DNA of 46,854 bases from RI-92 sp037384645 (GCA_037384645.1 JARRNT010000031.1:1-46854), one strand, 5' to 3'. Shown: positions 17,324 through 25,349, counted from the stretch's first letter. Translations and numbers: made by a program. The notes: generated from the letters alone by a model not told the origin.

Positions 17324-17977
17324 ATGAACACGATTGCCGTCATTGATTATGGGATGGGGAACCTGCATTCCGTGGCCAAGGCCCTGGAACACGTGGCCCC
17401 GCAGGCCAGGGTCCTGGTGACCCATGAGCTGAAACTGATTGAGCAGGCCGACCGGGTCGTACTGCCCGGGGTGGGTGCGATCCGCGATTGCATGGCGGAA
17501 ATTCAGCGCCTGAATATCGACAAGGTCGTTAACACCGTACTGGACCAGGGCAAACCCTTTCTGGGCGTTTGCGTCGGGATGCAGGCCTTGATGACCTTCA
17601 GCGAAGAAAACAACGGGGTCGACTGTCTCAAGATCCTGCCCGGGCACGTGGCCTATTTCGGCAAGGATCTGCGCGATCCCGACACTGGCGAGCGCCTGAA
17701 GATTCCGCACATGGGCTGGAACCAGGTCCACCAGACCCTGGATCACCCGCTGTGGCACGGTATCGAGCAGGACAGCCGGTTCTATTTTGTCCACAGTTAT
17801 TATGTCGAACCGGTGGACCCGGGTCTGATTGCCGGCTCATCCCGGTATGGCATCCCGTTTACGGCTGCCGTGACCCGTGACAACCTGTTTGCGGTGCAGT
17901 TTCACCCGGAAAAGAGTCAGCACGCGGGCCTGAAATTGTATGAGAATTTTAGCAAGTGGGACGGTAAGATCGGCTGA
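17324..17977 (+). CDS. hisH: Imidazole glycerol phosphate synthase glutaminase subunit
   Basis: The product is 217 residues, a class I glutamine amidotransferase. The nucleophile C83 lies in FLGVCVGMQAL, with the His-Glu pair in VQFHPEKSQ near the C-terminus and an oxyanion-strand PGVG motif at about residues 48-51. It releases ammonia from glutamine and channels it to HisF, encoded two genes downstream. The start is 22 bp after hisB. A hisH between hisB and hisA is the standard gammaproteobacterial order. Confidence 0.95.
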   Translation: MNTIAVIDYGMGNLHSVAKALEHVAPQARVLVTHELKLIEQADRVVLPGVGAIRDCMAEIQRLNIDKVVNTVLDQGKPFLGVCVGMQALMTFSEENNGVDCLKILPGHVAYFGKDLRDPDTGERLKIPHMGWNQVHQTLDHPLWHGIEQDSRFYFVHSYYVEPVDPGLIAGSSRYGIPFTAAVTRDNLFAVQFHPEKSQHAGLKLYENFSKWDGKIG

Positions 17978-18018
17978 CGCCGGGATACCGAGGTATTCAA
18001 TCAAACCTGCAATGACTT

Positions 18019-18759
18019 ATGTTAATTATTCCAGCCATTGATATTAAAGACGGTAAGTGTGTGCGCCTGCGCCAGGGCGACATGGACCAGGAGACGGTTT
18101 TTTCAGATGACCCCGTGGCCATGGCCGCGCGCTGGGTTGAGGCCGGTGCCCGCCGCCTGCATCTGGTCGACCTCAATGGCGCCTTTGCTGGCAAGCCGGT
18201 AAATGCAAGCGTGGTCGAGGCCATTGCCTCCGCTTTTCCGGAATTACCCATCCAGGTCGGTGGCGGCATCCGCGATGCCGAGACGGTACAGACCTATCTT
18301 GATGCCGGCGTCAGTTACGTCATCATCGGGACCCAGGCGGTGACGGCGCCCCATTTTGTGAATGACCTGTGCCTGGAATTTCCCGGCCATATTATCGTCG
18401 GCCTCGATGCCAAAGACGGTAAGGTTGCAGTAGACGGCTGGTCCAAACTCTCCAGGCATGACGTGATCGACATGGCCAAACACTTCGAAGAAGACGGGGT
18501 CGAGGCCATTGTCTACACCGACATCAGCCGTGATGGCATGATGAAGGGCGTGAATATCGAGGCCACGGTGCGACTGGCGCAGGCCATCCATATCCCGGTC
18601 ATTGCCTCCGGCGGTATCACCAATATCGAGGATATCCGCCGCCTGTGCGAGGTATCGCAGGAAGGCATTATCGGTGCCATTACCGGCCGTGCCATCTACG
18701 AGGGGACCCTGGATTTTGCCGCCGCCCAGCAACTGGCGGATGCGGCGGAGTCGGCCTGA
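18019..18759 (+). CDS. hisA: ProFAR isomerase (phosphoribosylformimino-AICAR-P isomerase)
   Basis: The product is 246 residues, a (beta/alpha)8 barrel. The first strand has MLIIPAIDIKDGK with catalytic D8; the second catalytic aspartate lies in the IIVGLDAKDGK strand. Phosphate-binding glycine loops GGGIRD and SGGITN mark the two half-barrels. The enzyme isomerises ProFAR to PRFAR, the substrate of HisH-HisF. An overlapping out-of-frame ATG at 18012 is not used. HisF is its barrel relative and is encoded 6 bp after the stop. Confidence 0.95.
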   Translation: MLIIPAIDIKDGKCVRLRQGDMDQETVFSDDPVAMAARWVEAGARRLHLVDLNGAFAGKPVNASVVEAIASAFPELPIQVGGGIRDAETVQTYLDAGVSYVIIGTQAVTAPHFVNDLCLEFPGHIIVGLDAKDGKVAVDGWSKLSRHDVIDMAKHFEEDGVEAIVYTDISRDGMMKGVNIEATVRLAQAIHIPVIASGGITNIEDIRRLCEVSQEGIIGAITGRAIYEGTLDFAAAQQLADAAESA

Positions 18760-18765
18760 TCGCCT

Positions 18766-19539
18766 ATGGGCCTGGCCAAGCGCATTATCCCCTGCCTGGA
18801 CGTCGACAACGGTCGCGTGGTCAAGGGTGTCCGGTTCGTTGAGATCCGCGATGCCGGCGACCCGGTAGAAATCGCCCAGCGTTATGATGAACAGGGTGCG
18901 GACGAACTGACTTTCCTGGATATCACCGCCTCCTCCGATGATCGTGAAACCATGGTGCACGTGGTGGAAGCCGTGGCCGGCCAGGTTTTTATTCCGTTGA
19001 CTGTGGGTGGCGGGATCCGTGAGGTGGCGGATGTGCGGCGCATGCTTAATGCCGGTGCTGACAAGGTCGCCATCAATACCGCCGCGGTGGCCAATCCGGA
19101 ATTTGTGCGCGAGGCCGCACTGAAATTCGGTTCCCAGTGTATCGTGGTGGCCATCGACGCCAAAAAAGTCAGCGCCGAGGGTGAGCCGGACAGATGGGAG
19201 ATCTTTACCCACGGCGGGCGCAAACCCACCGGGCTGGATGCGGTGGCCTGGGCGAAAAAGATGGTCGACTACGGCGCCGGCGAGATCCTGCTGACCAGCA
19301 TGGACCGTGACGGCACCAGGATCGGCTTTGATCTGGGCCTGACCCGCGCCATCTCTGAGGCGGTGAATGTGCCGGTCATTGCCTCCGGCGGTGTCGGCAA
19401 TCTGGACCACCTGGTGGAAGGCGTTACCGAAGGCAAGGCCGATGCCGTCCTGGCCGCGAGCATTTTCCACTTCGGTGAATACACCATCGAGCAGGCCAAG
19501 CGGCGCATGGCCGAGGCCGGGATTGAAGTCCGCCTGTAA
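18766..19539 (+). CDS. hisF: Imidazole glycerol phosphate synthase cyclase subunit
   Basis: The product is 257 residues, a (beta/alpha)8 barrel opening LAKRIIPCLDVDNGRVVKG with catalytic D12, and the second catalytic aspartate in VVAIDAKK. Phosphate loops GGGIRE and SGGVGN are intact. With HisH it forms imidazole-glycerol phosphate and AICAR from PRFAR and ammonia. It lies 6 bp after hisA and is followed after 23 bp by hisI. Confidence 0.96.
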   Translation: MGLAKRIIPCLDVDNGRVVKGVRFVEIRDAGDPVEIAQRYDEQGADELTFLDITASSDDRETMVHVVEAVAGQVFIPLTVGGGIREVADVRRMLNAGADKVAINTAAVANPEFVREAALKFGSQCIVVAIDAKKVSAEGEPDRWEIFTHGGRKPTGLDAVAWAKKMVDYGAGEILLTSMDRDGTRIGFDLGLTRAISEAVNVPVIASGGVGNLDHLVEGVTEGKADAVLAASIFHFGEYTIEQAKRRMAEAGIEVRL

Positions 19540-19562
19540 TCAATTTGTGCAAGGATAGCGGT

Positions 19563-19952
19563 ATGAGCGAGAACTGGTTAGACGCGATCAAGTGGACCGA
19601 TGACGGCCTGGTGCCAGTCATTGCCCAGGAAGACGGAAGCGGCAAGATCCTGATGTTTGCCTGGATGAACCGCGAGGCCCTGGCCCTGACCGTGCAGGAA
19701 GGCAAGGCCATTTACTGGTCACGCTCGCGCAACAAGCTCTGGCGCAAGGGCGAGGAGTCCGGCCACGAACAGGTCCTCAAGGACATCCGGCTGGATTGTG
19801 ATAATGATGTCGTCCTGCTGCGGGTCGAGCAAAAAGGCGGGATTGCCTGCCATACCGGGCGTAAATCCTGTTTTTACCAGCAACTGCAGGACGGACAATG
19901 GCTACCGGTGGAGCCGGTGCTCAAGGATCCGAACGAGATTTACAAAAAATAG
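19563..19952 (+). CDS. hisI: Phosphoribosyl-AMP cyclohydrolase
   Basis: The product is 129 residues from ATG 19563, with an AAGGA site shortly upstream; an in-frame TTG at 19545 is less likely. Conserved features are FAWMNREAL, YWSRSRNKLW, GEESGHEQ, and the metal-binding cysteines in LDCDND and the later ACHTGRKSC. It opens the purine ring of phosphoribosyl-AMP. HisI and HisE are separate proteins here, unlike the fused enzyme of enterobacteria. Confidence 0.95.
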   Translation: MSENWLDAIKWTDDGLVPVIAQEDGSGKILMFAWMNREALALTVQEGKAIYWSRSRNKLWRKGEESGHEQVLKDIRLDCDNDVVLLRVEQKGGIACHTGRKSCFYQQLQDGQWLPVEPVLKDPNEIYKK

Positions 19953-19996
19953 CAGGCGCCGGGTGGAATTGCCCTGCCCCGCGGGATACGCAGACA

Positions 19997-20332
19997 ATGG
20001 CGAACATGAATAGCGACGAGATTTTGCAGCAGCTGGCCCGGGTCCTGGAGGAGCGCAAGCATGCCGATCCCGAGAGCTCCTACGTGGCCAAACTCTACAG
20101 CAAGGGCCTGGATGCCATCCTCAAGAAAATCGGGGAAGAGGCCACCGAAACCGTCATGGCGGCCAAAGATGGGAACCTGGAGCAGATCGTGTATGAAACG
20201 GCCGATTTGTGGTTCCACACCCTGGTTCTGCTGGCCCACCAGGGGGTGGGGCCCGAGGCCGTGCTGGCAGAACTGGCCCGGCGTTTCGGCCTTTCCGGCC
20301 TGGAGGAGAAGGCCAGCCGCTCACGCGACTAG
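19997..20332 (+). CDS. hisE: Phosphoribosyl-ATP pyrophosphatase
   Basis: The product is 111 residues from ATG 19997; a second ATG at 20006 is possible. It is an all-alpha MazG-like fold with the characteristic KIGEEATETVMAAK helix followed by the ETADLWFH helix, whose acidic residues bind magnesium. It removes pyrophosphate from phosphoribosyl-ATP to make the HisI substrate. It follows hisI after 44 bp and is the last his gene here; hisG, hisD and hisC are not in the window. Confidence 0.94.
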   Translation: MANMNSDEILQQLARVLEERKHADPESSYVAKLYSKGLDAILKKIGEEATETVMAAKDGNLEQIVYETADLWFHTLVLLAHQGVGPEAVLAELARRFGLSGLEEKASRSRD

Positions 20333-20646
20333 ATAAAGACTTCCCGGATCTGATCCATTCTGCGTCCTATCCTAGTACAATGATTAGTTCGGGAGTAATA
20401 TCCCCGACCGCAAGGTCAAATTAAGGTCGATGAGAAGGTGAATTCAGCAAGGCGACGGGGTTGCAGCCGTTCGTCTTGGCACCCAAGGGCGGCGGTACAC
20501 CCTGACCCGGTGATACCCAGGGAGCACATCGCCAGAGGTTGAACCGTACTCCGCTGAATCTGCGATTCAGGCTGGTCCGGGGTCAAAGCGGTTCGTATCA
20601 AGGTGCATGGTGTAAACCAGCCAACTTTTTCATTTAGGAGACGATC
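20333..20646. other. 314-bp spacer between hisE and tatA
   Basis: No convincing reading frame is present. The spacer contains a -10-like TACAAT at 20376-20381 and then a dense series of hairpins between 20389 and 20594, described separately as a candidate RNA. A ribosome site TAGGAG (20635-20640) precedes tatA. No clear rho-independent terminator closes the his operon. Confidence 0.6.
20388..20600 (+). ncRNA. Candidate structured RNA or tatA leader
   Basis: Several stems can be drawn by eye. GACC-GCAA-GGTC at 20406-20417 has a GNRA tetraloop. CTTGG-CAC-CCAAG lies at 20475-20487. CCCTG (20500-20504) pairs with CAGGG (20518-20522), or alternatively GGTGAT (20509-20514) with ATCGCC (20528-20533). 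A three-tier arm has GAACCG (20541-20546) with CGGTTC (20589-20594), ACTCC (20548-20552) with GGGGT (20579-20583), and CTGAATC-TGC-GATTCAG (20554-20570). The tiers nest correctly. It matches no riboswitch, 6S, SRP, RNase P or tmRNA signature I know. It may be a stand-alone sRNA or the 5' leader of tatABC. Strand and ends are inferred from the upstream TACAAT. Confidence 0.4.
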
Positions 20647-20886
20647 ATGGGTTTCAGTGGTATTGGACCAGGTTCATTAATTCTGATTTTGATCATTGTT
20701 GTCCTGTTATTCGGGACCAAACGTTTGCGCAACATTGGTGGCGATCTGGGCAGTGCTCTTAAGAATTTCAAAAAGGCAGTAAAGGACGGCGAGGAAAGCG
20801 AGGAAGAACAGCCGAAGGAAAAGCTTGAGAGCAAAAGCACGATCATCGAAGGCGAAGCGACTACTAAAGACAAAAGCAAGACCTAG
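20647..20886 (+). CDS. tatA: Sec-independent translocase subunit TatA
   Basis: The product is 79 residues. A short N-terminus leads into one membrane helix (about residues 8-22), the FG motif hinge in LLFGTKRLRNIGGDLG, an amphipathic helix, and a charged Lys/Glu tail. TatA oligomerises to open the passage for folded, often cofactor-containing proteins with twin-arginine signals. A TAGGAG ribosome site lies six bases upstream. First gene of tatABC. Confidence 0.94.
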   Translation: MGFSGIGPGSLILILIIVVLLFGTKRLRNIGGDLGSALKNFKKAVKDGEESEEEQPKEKLESKSTIIEGEATTKDKSKT

Positions 20887-20924
20887 CCCGCATCGCTTGT
20901 TCCAGCCTGGTGTGAGTTCATAGC

Positions 20925-21590
20925 ATGTTTGACATCGGTTTTTCAGAACTGGTGCTGATTGGCGTGATCGCGTTGATTGTGATCGGGCCGGAGCGCCTGC
21001 CTGAAGTGGCGCGTACAGCCGGCAAGTATATCGGCCGTATGCGCCGTTTCGTCAACAAGGTGCGAGACGATATCGAGAGCGAAATCAACCAGGAAGAACT
21101 GCGTGAGGAACTCAAACGTCACGCTGACCTCGATGACATCAAGAAAATCATTAGCGACTCGCGCTACACCATCGAAAATGAAGTCGAGGAAACCAGGCAG
21201 CATGTGGTCAAGGCCCGGGACGACGACCCGCGCGGTGATTTTTCCCAGAAGGATCTGCTGGAAGAACAGGGCGAGGAATTTGAGAACGAGGATTACGGCC
21301 TGACCGATCACCATGATCATGCTGCTGACGAAGCGGTAACCGAAACGGCGGAAACGCAGACCGAGACTGCGGCAACGACGCCGAGCAAAACGAAATCAAA
21401 AGCCAGGCGCACTCGGACAAAAGCTTCAGGCGCGGACAATAACGAGCAGGATTCGGCGGAAACGCAGACCGAGACTGCGGCAACGACGCCGAGCAAAACA
21501 AAAACAAAAGCCAGGCGCACCCAGGCAAAAGCATCAGCCACAGACAATAACGAGCAAGATGACGGACACAACGAAAAATCAGAAATCTGA
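20925..21590 (+). CDS. tatB: Sec-independent translocase subunit TatB, with duplicated C-terminal segment
   Basis: The product is 221 residues, longer than E. coli TatB (171). The N-terminus has the TatB-type helix and hinge (FDIGFSELVLIGVIALIVIG then PERLPEVART), followed by an amphipathic helix and an acidic coil. The C-terminal half is low complexity and carries two tandem copies of a 36-residue Thr/Lys/Ala-rich unit (residues 142-213). TatB with TatC recognises twin-arginine signal peptides. Its last 32 bases overlap the tatC start, and the second repeat copy reaches into that overlap, so the tail is probably a recent expansion under weak constraint. Confidence 0.93.
   Translation: MFDIGFSELVLIGVIALIVIGPERLPEVARTAGKYIGRMRRFVNKVRDDIESEINQEELREELKRHADLDDIKKIISDSRYTIENEVEETRQHVVKARDDDPRGDFSQKDLLEEQGEEFENEDYGLTDHHDHAADEAVTETAETQTETAATTPSKTKSKARRTRTKASGADNNEQDSAETQTETAATTPSKTKTKARRTQAKASATDNNEQDDGHNEKSEI
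21348..21563 (+). repeat. Two tandem 108-bp repeats in tatB
   Basis: Unit one is 21348-21455 and unit two is 21456-21563, each 36 codons and in frame. By my comparison they differ at 13 of 108 positions, and the first 44 bases are identical. The tatC start codon (21559-21561) lies in the last five bases of unit two, where unit one has no ATG. Confidence 0.9.
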
Positions 21591-22440
21591 TTCAGCAGAC
21601 GACGAGCTGCCGTTTCTGTCGCACCTGTTCGAGCTGCGCGATCGCCTGATTCGTATCGTCATCGTGGTCGGGCTGATTTTCGTGGTGTTATTTTATTTTG
21701 ATAATTATCTCTACGAATTTATTTCCCATCCACTACTGAAATATCTGCCGGACGGGAAGATGCAGTCGGTCGATGTCATCGGACCTATCTTCACGCCGAT
21801 GAAACTGGCGCTGATGGTGTCATTCTATATCGGTGTGCCCTACATACTGCATCAGATCTGGGGCTTTATTGCACCAGGCCTGTACAAGCATGAGAAACGC
21901 CTGGCGATGCCGTTACTGGTCTCCAGCGTATTGCTGTTTTATACCGGGATGGCATTTGCCTATTACGTCATGTTTCCCTTAATGTTCCGATTCCTTTACC
22001 ACGTCCTGCCCAGCAACGTGGTCATGCAACCGGATATTACGCACTATCTGAATTTCGTATTGAAACTATTTTTTGCCTTCGGCGTTTCGTTTGAAATTCC
22101 GATTGCTGTCTTCCTGTTGATCTGGTTGGGGGTGACCACACCGAAAAAACTCTCGCGCATGCGACCTTATGTCATTGTTATTGCCTTTACGCTGGGTATG
22201 TTACTGACGCCGCCGGATATCCTTTCCCAGGTCATGCTGGCTATCCCCATGTGGTTCCTGTTTGAAAGCGGTATCTTCTTTGCCAAGATTGCGCTGAAGA
22301 AACGTCTCGCAGAGCGCGAGCGTGAAGAGGCAGAAGCGGAGGCACAGGATGCAGAAGAAGATGAAGAACTGGATGGCGATGCGGAACTGGATGCGGCCAT
22401 GCGCGAAGAAGATGAATTGAACAAGCGCGACCCCGATTAG
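21559..22440 (+). CDS. tatC: Sec-independent translocase subunit TatC
   Basis: The product is 293 residues with six membrane helices. Conserved signatures include the first cytoplasmic segment LSHLFELRDRLI and its acidic residue, FTPMKLALMVSFYIGVPYILHQ in the second helix region, and the later FGVSFEIP. It is the core receptor for twin-arginine signal peptides. The C-terminal tail (about 45 residues) is strikingly acidic, with Glu/Asp/Ala runs, and is cytoplasmic. The start overlaps tatB by 32 bases. Confidence 0.95.
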   Translation: MTDTTKNQKSDSADDELPFLSHLFELRDRLIRIVIVVGLIFVVLFYFDNYLYEFISHPLLKYLPDGKMQSVDVIGPIFTPMKLALMVSFYIGVPYILHQIWGFIAPGLYKHEKRLAMPLLVSSVLLFYTGMAFAYYVMFPLMFRFLYHVLPSNVVMQPDITHYLNFVLKLFFAFGVSFEIPIAVFLLIWLGVTTPKKLSRMRPYVIVIAFTLGMLLTPPDILSQVMLAIPMWFLFESGIFFAKIALKKRLAEREREEAEAEAQDAEEDEELDGDAELDAAMREEDELNKRDPD

Positions 22441-22488
22441 TGTCATGGGCGTGCACTGGAAACCGGGTACCATGAGAATCACAACGAC

Positions 22489-22872
22489 ATGCCAACCGGA
22501 ATAAAAGTCATATTGATCCTGAACACCCTGTTCGCCAGCCTGTTTATTGGGAACCTGGTGTATATGCACTATCATGTCAGCCAGGCTGCGCTCTTCCTGC
22601 TTTTCGTGAACCTGGTCAGCGCCAGCGCGCTGATCCTGATAGCCCTGATCGTGTTATTACGGCAGGGTCGCCTGATCGGCTTTGCGCGGGTATTGGCCTA
22701 TGCCCTGATCCTGGTGCTGGGTTTGCAATTCCTGTTGATGCTCAAATACCTCATGAGCGGTGCCGCCCTTACCCTGGTGATGGATCTCATTGTGGTCTTC
22801 TATGCCATTGGTATGCGCGGGTATCTCGCCAGCCCCGTCGCCGCGAATTACTTTATGCATAAAACCGCCTGA
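22489..22872 (+). CDS. Small polytopic membrane protein, unknown
   Basis: The product is 127 residues, mostly hydrophobic, with four predicted membrane helices (about 5-24, 33-58, 66-86, 91-110) and short loops. There are no cysteines, no charged residues inside helices and no recognisable motif. It starts 48 bp after tatC on the same strand behind only a weak GAGAA ribosome site, so it may be the last gene of the tat transcript. I do not recognise the family and assign no function. Confidence 0.6.
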   Translation: MPTGIKVILILNTLFASLFIGNLVYMHYHVSQAALFLLFVNLVSASALILIALIVLLRQGRLIGFARVLAYALILVLGLQFLLMLKYLMSGAALTLVMDLIVVFYAIGMRGYLASPVAANYFMHKTA

Positions 22873-22931
22873 TTTGACGTACAAGCGATCGGTAGTCAGG
22901 CGATCGATTTAGCTGTAGGAAATCTCTTACA

Positions 22932-22949
22932 GGATAATCAGGATTATCC
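22932..22949. repeat. Perfect palindrome between convergent genes
   Basis: GGATAATC and GATTATCC are separated by AG, in the 252-bp gap where the small membrane-protein gene and the PilZ-like gene converge. There is no T-run on either side, so it is not a typical rho-independent terminator; it could be a hairpin or a protein site. Confidence 0.4.
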
Positions 22950-23124
22950 GACAGACGCGTCTGCGACTGCCCAATAATATCCCGAGACATGGGGGATTTG
23001 GGTTAGGACGCGTAGCAACTTACGCAAACGGCCACGGATGGCTATCAATTCCTTGCCCCGTTGCAGTTCTGTGCGGTGTCGTGACGCCGATATTAACCAG
23101 GTTATGGCAAAAATGAGGGCTTGT

Positions 23125-24885
23125 TCAGAGTTTCGCCCAGATGGATTCGAAACCACTGGAACGGGTACCCACTTTGTCAGTGGCAGCTTGCGGTTTGTTA
23201 TACCATTCGAAATAACTGGCTCTGCCGACCGTCGTGACAAAGTACTGCTCCAGCAAATCGAACCGGCGCTTGTTGCCGCTGATCTCCAGCACCGTTTTCT
23301 TGCCTTTCAGACTAAACGGCAGGTTAGGTAAAAACAGGATCTTGCCTGAGTCGTTCCGGCCAACCAGACATTTAATCGGCTGGGCCTGATTATCTTTCGA
23401 TTGTACATGCAACAGGGCGGGACGAATTGCCTGACTATGCTTTTGTATGCCCGCACGGATTGGCGCGTTTTCCGGGCACAATAACCAGCGGATTTCGCCC
23501 AGTAGCCATTCTCCGCGTTTGCCGCGAATCGCAACCAGTTCGCTGGTCTGGATGTGTTCCACCCCGTCTTGTGGCAGGGCGATACAGAATCCACCTTTGC
23601 TGATATTCAGCACCTTTGCATTCAGGTAGCTATAGACCTTCATCCGGATGCTTTCGGTCCAGGCGGGTGCGGCAGGTTCCGGTTCAAAGTACACGCTTTC
23701 CCAGATATCTGTCTGAACTTCCCGGTCTGTGGTGAAACCCAGTGAAGCCAGCGACTCACCTGCCGTTTGTGTATCGCTTTGCAGGGTGAAAAAGGAGTCC
23801 GGTGTTTCGATCACAGCGGGATGTTGTGGCCTGGCGGGTTGCGGTTGCGCATGGCGGCCTTCTGAGATGACGTAATGGATTGCGCTGATGCCAATCGCCA
23901 CTTCTGCCTGGCCCTGGATCAGGCGGCGTTCACCGTCGCGGCTGGGTGGGCGGCCCCAGTTGTTCAGCAACAGAATCAAGCTGCGGCGTGACACGTTATG
24001 CTGGCGCGTAAGCGATATGGTTTCGGTGCCGGGTCTGGCATCCTCCAGCTGCCGGTTCAGATACGCCAGCAGGGGAGAAAGGCTCAGGTAACGTACTTCA
24101 ATGGCAGGGTTTTCCCCGATGTTAATCTTATTTGCCATCAGGCCGGGGGCAATATCGGTGTCCAGCGTGAAGGCATAAATCTGGTCCTGTTCACCGTTGC
24201 GCATATGCGAGATACGAACCTGCTTAATCCAGTTGTCCATGTTGTCGAGGACTTCTTCCAGTTCGCGGGGCTTGAACAGATTGGGTGCCAGCAGTGACTG
24301 GAGCAGTAGCCTGGTAAATTCTGCCTGAATGGTCGTTTTGCTGCCGGGAAACTGGCGGCTGAGTATTTTGATATTGAGGAGTTTGTAATTCTCCGCCATC
24401 TGGTACAGCCAGTACTGTTGTTGCCACCAGCCCTTTGGTAATGGCAGATAAAGCAGCTTATGGTTGAGCAGCATCAGGCCGGAATAATGGAAGACCCGGT
24501 GAAGCGATGTCGTCACCAGGCGTTTCCAGCCAAATCGATTCAGTTCAATCGCCCGGGCACTGACCTGTTGATAAGCCTGGATGGCCTGGTGCAATAGCTG
24601 GGTATAGAGATCGGCGACCTTGCGCCGCTTCCTGGACAGGGGGAGCGGTTTGCCCACGTAATGCCGGTGCAGTTCCGGCAGGATCATGTTCAGCGGTTCG
24701 GCGATGCCTTCCAGTAAATTAAATAAGTGTTTGACCGGGATATCTTCCTGCTGGTTGACGATCCTGAGCGCGGTATAGAGCTTGCGCGCGGTCTCGCCAA
24801 TGTGGGCAATAGGCAGGGTGTCGAGCCAGTGTTTTACGGCGCGCGGGCGTGTGTCGAAATCGCGTTGTATGTCAATGGGAGCCAT
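23125..24885 (-). CDS. PilZ-like domain protein with large helical N-terminus
   Basis: The product is 586 residues with no signal peptide or clear membrane helix. Residues 1 to about 330 are mainly helical and basic, with no motif I can name. About residues 405-520 resemble a PilZ domain: N427-I-S-K-G-G432 matches the (D/N)xSxxG motif and is followed by a typical strand pattern. The canonical RxxxR motif that normally precedes it by some 20-30 residues is missing, so c-di-GMP binding is doubtful. A second small beta-rich region follows. It may be a signalling or flagellar/pilus-related protein, which is uncertain. It is monocistronic, with a CRP-like site about 170 bp upstream. Confidence 0.7.
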   Translation of the reverse strand: MAPIDIQRDFDTRPRAVKHWLDTLPIAHIGETARKLYTALRIVNQQEDIPVKHLFNLLEGIAEPLNMILPELHRHYVGKPLPLSRKRRKVADLYTQLLHQAIQAYQQVSARAIELNRFGWKRLVTTSLHRVFHYSGLMLLNHKLLYLPLPKGWWQQQYWLYQMAENYKLLNIKILSRQFPGSKTTIQAEFTRLLLQSLLAPNLFKPRELEEVLDNMDNWIKQVRISHMRNGEQDQIYAFTLDTDIAPGLMANKINIGENPAIEVRYLSLSPLLAYLNRQLEDARPGTETISLTRQHNVSRRSLILLLNNWGRPPSRDGERRLIQGQAEVAIGISAIHYVISEGRHAQPQPARPQHPAVIETPDSFFTLQSDTQTAGESLASLGFTTDREVQTDIWESVYFEPEPAAPAWTESIRMKVYSYLNAKVLNISKGGFCIALPQDGVEHIQTSELVAIRGKRGEWLLGEIRWLLCPENAPIRAGIQKHSQAIRPALLHVQSKDNQAQPIKCLVGRNDSGKILFLPNLPFSLKGKKTVLEISGNKRRFDLLEQYFVTTVGRASYFEWYNKPQAATDKVGTRSSGFESIWAKL

Positions 24886-25050
24886 TTATTGTTTGTTTTC
24901 CGGGTAATGATCGTGGCTCGGGTGAGCCTGGGGCCGCGCGGTGGTGGGAGGGGTGCCGTGGTGGGGGTATCCCTGGGTCTGCTTATTGTGCTGCATGGGT
25001 ATCCACACCGGCTGCTGGTGTTCCTGAAATTTAAAAACCGCAAATATTAT

Positions 25051-25070
25051 AATGTGATATAACTCACATT
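25051..25070. promoter_or_regulatory. CRP/Vfr-type operator
   Basis: AATGTGATATAACTCACATT has a perfect TGTGA-N6-TCACA core (25053-25068) and perfect seven-base inverted arms, very close to the full E. coli CRP consensus. It lies about 175 bp upstream of the PilZ-like gene and 311 bp upstream of mnmG. The overlapping TATAAT hexamers on both strands would put it at a repressing position, while a class II arrangement toward the PilZ gene (-10 near 25029-25034) would let it activate. No crp gene is in the window. Confidence 0.6.
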
Positions 25071-25320
25071 TTAGTACACAGACTAGAGGACTGACAGTGT
25101 TTAAGCCAGCATAAAAACGTTACAAATTGTCACGTATATACCCCGACAAAACCCGTAGCGAATCAGCGAAACCTGGCTATCTGTTTGTTTTTATGGTGAA
25201 TAATAGTATGCGCGCTAAATAGTAATATATTATGGACACCGTTTGGCGCGTAATGCCACATGATGAACAGGCGAATTTCCGGGTTAAGCGGTGCTCGTTA
25301 GCGTGTCATCGGCCAGGGAA

Positions 25321-25349
25321 TTGGCGATGATTGCAGCAAGGCGTACAAT
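25321..25349 (+). promoter_or_regulatory. Probable mnmG promoter
   Basis: TTGGCG (-35, four of six) and TACAAT (-10, five of six) are spaced by 17 bp, 32 bp ahead of the mnmG start, giving a leader of about 25 nt. Confidence 0.5.

Noticed and set aside
18244..19470. Long minus-strand open frame opposite hisA-hisF
   Set aside because: It lies entirely antisense to two well-identified genes, has a His/Gly/Asp-rich low-information composition, and no ribosome site. It is a codon-bias shadow.
20416..20601. Minus-strand 61-codon frame in the hisE-tatA spacer
   Set aside because: It begins with TTG, has no ribosome site, and coincides with strong RNA hairpins that explain the sequence better.
22944..23240. 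Minus-strand open frame overlapping the end of the PilZ-like gene in another frame
   Set aside because: About 60 codons extend past the PilZ stop and look mildly gene-like, so a frameshifted tail was considered. There is no start signal and no recognisable domain, so it is left out.
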